Shown here: positions 6,406 to 9,544 of the stretch, one piece after another | Numbering within the stretch: position 1 is the stretch's first letter | Layout: every line of letters begins with the position of its first letter | Assembly: GCA_027066795.1 (NCBI GenBank) | Contig: JAMONA010000028.1 | Coordinates: forward strand, 1 to 9,544 | Direction: 5' to 3' | Length of the DNA: 9,544 nucleotides | Source: Candidatus Kaiserbacteria bacterium | GTDB lineage: Bacteria; Patescibacteriota; Minisyncoccia; Phycocordibacterales; UBA2100 | Notes under the pieces: model-generated | What the model saw: the letters and a program-made list of their open reading frames with translations, nothing else | What the model was told of the DNA's origin: nothing | The model's database searches: none | Program-made: the position numbers and the translations under genes

Positions 6406-7426
6406 TAAAAAAGGCAGTGTCATAAACTCCCTCCAAGGCAATACAGAAATAGACAACAAGAACGAGGTGCCTAAGCCAAATAAAAGCCAACTAGACAGTA
6501 CTAAAACTCTAGCCAATAAGTCTGCGATGCTACATACGTACAAAGCAGACGTACAGAGCTTAGTTAAAGACCGTAAGATCTCTATGGTCAGAGCAATGGC
6601 AATACAGAGTGACAAGGCAGCGGGCATAACCAACAACACCCCAAGTGTGGTCGTTAAGAGCGCACCCAGTGCTGACAAGCATACGTCGTCAATGTTTATA
6701 ATCATAGCCAGTATATTAATGCTGATACTTGGCTCTACAGCGATATTTGTAGCCTATAGCGCTCGGCAGTCCAAGCTAGCTGCCATAGCAGATGACAAGA
6801 GTAGCGTGCTACTAGATGATTCAATAATATTTGTAGAGTACCGCGCAAAACTAGACGTAACAGACAGACTACCAAGGGAAACTCTTTCTGAATTAAAAAA
6901 AATACTAGACAACTCTAACACTGCACTTGGCTCTATAACTCAGATAATACTGCAGCAGAGAGCTTGGAGCCCAGAGTTAGGTGGGGAGACAACCTACTCT
7001 TTATACCAAAGTGAGGCGCTTGAGCTCTTAGGATTATCATTATCAGACCGTTTTATACGACTCTTGGGTGGAGACACCTCGTACATGTTGGGGGTACACA
7101 CAGCAGACCGCAACACCCCTTTTATACTACTGACAACCCGTTCTTACGAGCATGCATTTGAGGCTATGCTGCAGTGGGAGAGAGTCGCCGAGACAGAGCT
7201 CAGCCCACTGTTTAACCTTGAGGGCAATAGCTCTACAAGCCGCACACCCGGGAACGTAGTAATAAAAAACATTGATGCAAGAGTCATGAGAGACGAGTCT
7301 GGTGAGATAAGATTCCTCTACTCCTTCTTAGACGAGAGCACACTCTTAATAACCAACAACATACACACTCTTACCGAAGTAGCACGTCGCTACCGTGTGC
7401 GCAAAGCATCAGGTGCCACGATATAG
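6371..7426 (+). CDS. Single-pass membrane protein of unknown function, overlapping pnp
   Basis: I do not recognise a named family. The ATG at 6371 gives 351 residues and overlaps the 3' end of pnp by 35 bases in another frame. Later starts (GTG 6467, ATG 6527) are possible because residues 1-50 are low-complexity Lys, Asn and Thr. Residues 51-80 (AMLHTYKADVQSLV and on) look like a helical, more conserved cytoplasmic segment. One hydrophobic helix spans about 107-129 (MFIIIASILMLILGSTAIFV), preceded by few charges and followed by an extracytoplasmic domain of about 220 residues. That domain includes SLSDRFIRLLGGDTSYMLG, FILLTTRSYEHAF, WE near 240, and a C-terminal block NIDARVMRDESGEIRFLYSFLD. 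From memory, similar uncharacterised proteins occur in Patescibacteria, which I cannot verify here. No catalytic motif or lipobox is visible. Overlap with pnp suggests translational coupling, not necessarily shared function. The stop is TAG; no clear terminator follows. Confidence 0.85.
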   Translation: MDNKKQTTTTNSKKGSVINSLQGNTEIDNKNEVPKPNKSQLDSTKTLANKSAMLHTYKADVQSLVKDRKISMVRAMAIQSDKAAGITNNTPSVVVKSAPSADKHTSSMFIIIASILMLILGSTAIFVAYSARQSKLAAIADDKSSVLLDDSIIFVEYRAKLDVTDRLPRETLSELKKILDNSNTALGSITQIILQQRAWSPELGGETTYSLYQSEALELLGLSLSDRFIRLLGGDTSYMLGVHTADRNTPFILLTTRSYEHAFEAMLQWERVAETELSPLFNLEGNSSTSRTPGNVVIKNIDARVMRDESGEIRFLYSFLDESTLLITNNIHTLTEVARRYRVRKASGATI

Positions 7427-7451
7427 CCAATGCACTATAAATAACACACCC

Positions 7452-7488
7452 TATACTATTTACTAATATTTGTAGTATAATAAGTTAT
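7452..7488 (+). promoter_or_regulatory. Promoter of the DksA-like gene with overlapping dyad
   Basis: Consensus TATAAT at 7476-7481 ends 7 bases before the ATG at 7489, so transcription should start at or one base before the start codon: a truly leaderless mRNA. No -35 match is clear. An inverted repeat TATACTA (7452-7458) and TAGTATA (7473-7479), 14 bases apart, spans the promoter and could be an operator, or a weak A/T hairpin ending the upstream operon. Confidence 0.55.
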
Positions 7489-7839
7489 ATGGATACACAA
7501 GCACATAAAGCAAAGCTAGAGCAAGAGGCAGCTCGCATAGAGCTAGAGCTAACAGACCTAGGTTATATAAACTCAGCCAACACTGCCGACTGGAGTGCAA
7601 GCGCTAACGCTAGTGAGATGAACACTGCCGACCTTAACAACCTAGCAGACGCCGACGAAGAGCAAAATGCTAACAGAGCAGTAGTAGACGAGTTAGAGAT
7701 AAGATTCAAAAACGTTAATGACGCACTGGCTCGCATAGAGGCTGGCACATATGGTATATGTACTAAGTGCAACGAGGCGATAGAACCAGCCCGCCTAGAC
7801 GCCAACCCAGCCGCCAACACTTGCATGGGCTGTGTATAG
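7489..7839 (+). CDS. TraR/DksA-type C4 zinc-finger protein
   Basis: A 116-residue member of the DksA/TraR group. Such proteins enter the RNA polymerase secondary channel and alter transcription, often with ppGpp. Residues 1-24 and 60-85 form the two predicted helices of the coiled-coil hairpin. The C-terminal zinc finger has C91 and C94 (CTKC), then C112 and C115 (CMGC), separated by 17 residues, and GTYGIC precedes the first pair as in the family. The tip region between the helices (about 25-60) is Asn, Ala, Asp and Ser rich and contains DADEE, but I do not see the canonical DxxDxA tip of E. coli DksA, so the regulatory effect may differ. The gene is a single unit: promoter immediately upstream, terminator downstream. 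The family is clear; the function as a transcription regulator is inferred. Confidence 0.9.
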   Translation: MDTQAHKAKLEQEAARIELELTDLGYINSANTADWSASANASEMNTADLNNLADADEEQNANRAVVDELEIRFKNVNDALARIEAGTYGICTKCNEAIEPARLDANPAANTCMGCV

Positions 7840-7871
7840 GTATAGCTACTAATCATAAAATCAAGACCGAT

Positions 7872-7896
7872 AGCACCTAGTCAGGTGTTTTCTTTT
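7872..7896 (+). terminator. Intrinsic terminator after the DksA-like gene
   Basis: A 7-pair stem AGCACCT/AGGTGTT (7872-7878 with 7883-7889, one G-T pair) closes a 4-base loop AGTC and is followed by TTCTTTT. This is the clearest rho-independent terminator in the window. Confidence 0.85.
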
Positions 7897-7910
7897 ACTC
7901 TATTACACTG

Positions 7911-7929
7911 TGTTACACTTGATATTATT
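7911..7929 (+). promoter_or_regulatory. Candidate extended -10 promoter of comM
   Basis: TGT-TACACT (7911-7919) fits an extended -10 and ends 10 bases before the ATG at 7930, again predicting a leader of only a few bases. TTACACT occurs twice, at 7903-7909 and 7913-7919. No -35 or Shine-Dalgarno is visible. Confidence 0.45.
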
Positions 7930-9462
7930 ATGGCTACTAGCTTCTCACGAGTATATAGCGCACAGACAAACCTACTAAACGCCTTTATAATCTCTGTGGA
8001 GGTGGATTTATCTAAGGGACTCCACTCTTTCAATGTAGTGGGCCTTGCCGACAGGGCGGTAGACGAAGCCCGTGACAGAGTGAGTGCAGCTATTAAAAAT
8101 ACAGGATACAAACCACCTAAACAAAACAACAAAAAGGTAGTCATATCACTAGCACCAGCCAGCCTGCGCAAGGAGGGGCCACAATTTGACCTACCAATAG
8201 CGCTTGCATACCTGCTTGCAGCACAAGAGGTAGAGTTTAAACCAGAGGGTCGAATATTCCTTGGAGAGCTGGCACTTGACGGCGCAGTGCGACCCATACA
8301 GGGAACGCTTGCACTGACCTTAGCGGCTAAAGACGCTGGGTTCACAGAGATATTTGTACCTATAGACAATGCTGAGGAGGCAGCCCTTGTGGGAGACATC
8401 GCAGTGTACGGCGCCAGCACACTACGAGAGGTAATAGACCATATAAATACTAAAGACTCACCGATAGAGCCACATTGCATAACCCCACAAGTAAAAACTC
8501 AAATAAGCAGTAACGACATAAGCACCCTGACGACTTTTGAAGACATCGTAGAACAAGAATCTGCTAAAAGAGGGCTTATAATTGCAGCGGCAGGTGGGCA
8601 CAACATAGCACTCTACGGCCCTCCAGGCACTGGTAAAACCATGCTAGCCAAGGCATTTGCCGGTATATTGCCACCACTCACATTTGACGAGGCGCTTGAA
8701 GTTACAAGCATTCACTCTATAGCAGGCTCACTCACTCAGACTATAATAACAAACCCGCCGGTGCGAGCACCACACCATACAGCAAGCTATGTCTCGCTAG
8801 TAGGCGGTGGCACATACCCCAAGCCTGGAGAGGTTACTCTAGCCCACAGGGGAGTACTGTTTATGGACGAGTTCCCTGAGTTTGACAAGAGAGTTATTAA
8901 CGCACTCAGACAGCCACTTGAAGATGGACTGGTGACTATTAGCCGTGCCAAGGGCTCGGCAGAGTTTCCCTCACAATTCATACTTATAGCAGCTCTTAAC
9001 CCTTGCCCGTGTGGTTACTTAGGTAGTGATAAGTGTAAGTGCACAATGCATGAGGTGCACAGATACAAGCAAAAAGTGAGCGGCCCTATAATGGACAGGA
9101 TAGACATGTGGATAGAGGTGGGGCAGGTAGCCCACGAGAAGCTAAGTGCTGCAAGTACAGACACAAGTGGTAGGCAAACTAAAGCAGCTAAAGTAAGTGT
9201 CCAAAAAGCCAGAGCACAACAAGAGGGCAGGGGTGTACAAAATGCACGAATGACCAATAAAGACCTATCCAAACATGCCAAGCTCAGTAAAGAAGCAGTG
9301 CACATACTTAACTTAAGCGCTAAGAAGCAAGACCTATCACCTAGGGCCTACCACAGAGTCATAAAGTTGGCCCGCACCATTGCAGACATAGAGCAAGAGC
9401 CTGACATAACACAAGACCATATATTGGAAGCCTTAAGCTACCGCCCAAAACAAGAGCTTTAA
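7930..9462 (+). CDS. comM: ComM/YifB family AAA+ ATPase (Mg-chelatase-like)
   Basis: Hexameric AAA+ helicase that promotes branch migration during integration of imported single-stranded DNA in natural transformation. From the ATG at 7930 it has 510 residues, full length for the family. The N-terminal ChlI/Lon-protease-like domain covers about 1-170, with FNVVGLADRAVDEARDRV (34-51) and the LGELALDGAVRP motif. The AAA+ core has Walker A GPPGTGKT (230-237), Walker B LFMDE (310-314) and R390 in PIMDRID. The cysteine cluster NPCPCG (357-362) with C369 and C371 is the family's putative zinc site. The C-terminal lid covers about 440-505. The frame extends upstream to an ATG at 7885, but that lies inside the preceding terminator, so 7930 is preferred. 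Presence of comM fits a cell that takes up DNA. The stop is TAA; a 7-pair hairpin without a T run follows. Confidence 0.96.
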   Translation: MATSFSRVYSAQTNLLNAFIISVEVDLSKGLHSFNVVGLADRAVDEARDRVSAAIKNTGYKPPKQNNKKVVISLAPASLRKEGPQFDLPIALAYLLAAQEVEFKPEGRIFLGELALDGAVRPIQGTLALTLAAKDAGFTEIFVPIDNAEEAALVGDIAVYGASTLREVIDHINTKDSPIEPHCITPQVKTQISSNDISTLTTFEDIVEQESAKRGLIIAAAGGHNIALYGPPGTGKTMLAKAFAGILPPLTFDEALEVTSIHSIAGSLTQTIITNPPVRAPHHTASYVSLVGGGTYPKPGEVTLAHRGVLFMDEFPEFDKRVINALRQPLEDGLVTISRAKGSAEFPSQFILIAALNPCPCGYLGSDKCKCTMHEVHRYKQKVSGPIMDRIDMWIEVGQVAHEKLSAASTDTSGRQTKAAKVSVQKARAQQEGRGVQNARMTNKDLSKHAKLSKEAVHILNLSAKKQDLSPRAYHRVIKLARTIADIEQEPDITQDHILEALSYRPKQEL

Positions 9463-9490
9463 TTGACTATTGCAGAAAATAGTCTAGTAT
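9463..9490 (+). promoter_or_regulatory. Promoter-like sequence downstream of comM
   Basis: TTGACT (9463-9468, five of six -35 positions) is spaced 16 bases from TAGTAT (9485-9490, four of six -10 positions). Transcription would begin near 9497. The same bases hold an inverted repeat GACTATT/AATAGTC (9465-9471 with 9478-9484), which could instead be a weak end-of-gene hairpin for comM, but no T run follows. Confidence 0.45.
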
Positions 9491-9496
9491 GTAGCG

Positions 9497-9544
9497 CATT
9501 GGACTTGAGACAGTGAGCTGTGCTTTGCACATCAGACTTGCCGA
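9497..9544 (+). ncRNA. Possible start of a structured RNA gene (cut by window edge)
   Basis: After the promoter-like sequence there is no open frame with a usable start. A hairpin TGTGC-TTT-GCACA lies at about 9522-9534, flanked by TGA/TCA that can extend it. AGACAGT just before it recalls the 5' strand of helix P2 of bacterial RNase P RNA, followed by a P3-like hairpin. The diagnostic GAGGAAAGTCC would fall beyond the window. Other RNAs, or a leader of the next gene, are equally possible. Confidence 0.2.

Noticed and set aside
9465..9484. Hairpin GACTATT/AATAGTC as a rho-independent terminator of comM.
   Set aside because: No T tract follows the stem (TAGTATG), and it overlaps a promoter-like -35; termination there is unproven.

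Overview
The window looks like a stretch of chromosome from a Candidate Phyla Radiation (Patescibacteria) bacterium, probably a Parcubacteria-type lineage. The grounds are indirect. The genes are compact housekeeping genes. A conserved-looking single-pass membrane protein of unknown function follows pnp. Starts have no Shine-Dalgarno sequence, and isoleucine codons are overwhelmingly ATA. There is no 16S gene or ribosomal-protein cluster here to fix the lineage, so the assignment is inference.

Layout, left to right: the 3' part of cca (tRNA CCA-adding enzyme, +) converges on an ExoIII/AP-endonuclease gene (-), which lies downstream of a complete Xer-type tyrosine recombinase (-). The recombinase is divergent from rpsO (+), with only about 70 bases between the two start codons. 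Then on the + strand come rpsO and its terminator, a NYN/LabA-type predicted ribonuclease, pnp (polynucleotide phosphorylase), a membrane protein overlapping the end of pnp, a small TraR/DksA-type zinc-finger protein with its own terminator, and comM/yifB (AAA+ competence helicase). The right edge holds a promoter-like sequence followed by non-coding, hairpin-forming sequence that may be the start of an RNA gene.

Functionally the centre is an RNA-metabolism cluster: S15, a predicted endoribonuclease and the exoribonuclease PNPase. The flanks carry tRNA 3'-end maturation, base-excision repair, chromosome-dimer resolution and DNA uptake or recombination functions. I see no insertion sequence, prophage, CRISPR array or defence locus.

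The most interesting content lies between genes. Seven genes have a -10-like hexamer only 7 to 12 bases before the ATG and no good Shine-Dalgarno sequence, which suggests leaderless or nearly leaderless mRNAs. The NYN gene and pnp are the exceptions. Each also has an upstream -10 about 100 bases before the ATG, and between that -10 and the ATG lies a long stem-loop (about 50 and 62 bases). The two stem-loops share a similar plan, including a matching UA/CAU internal loop. They could be a related pair of regulatory leader RNAs controlling two RNA-decay genes; this comes from hand folding and is untested.
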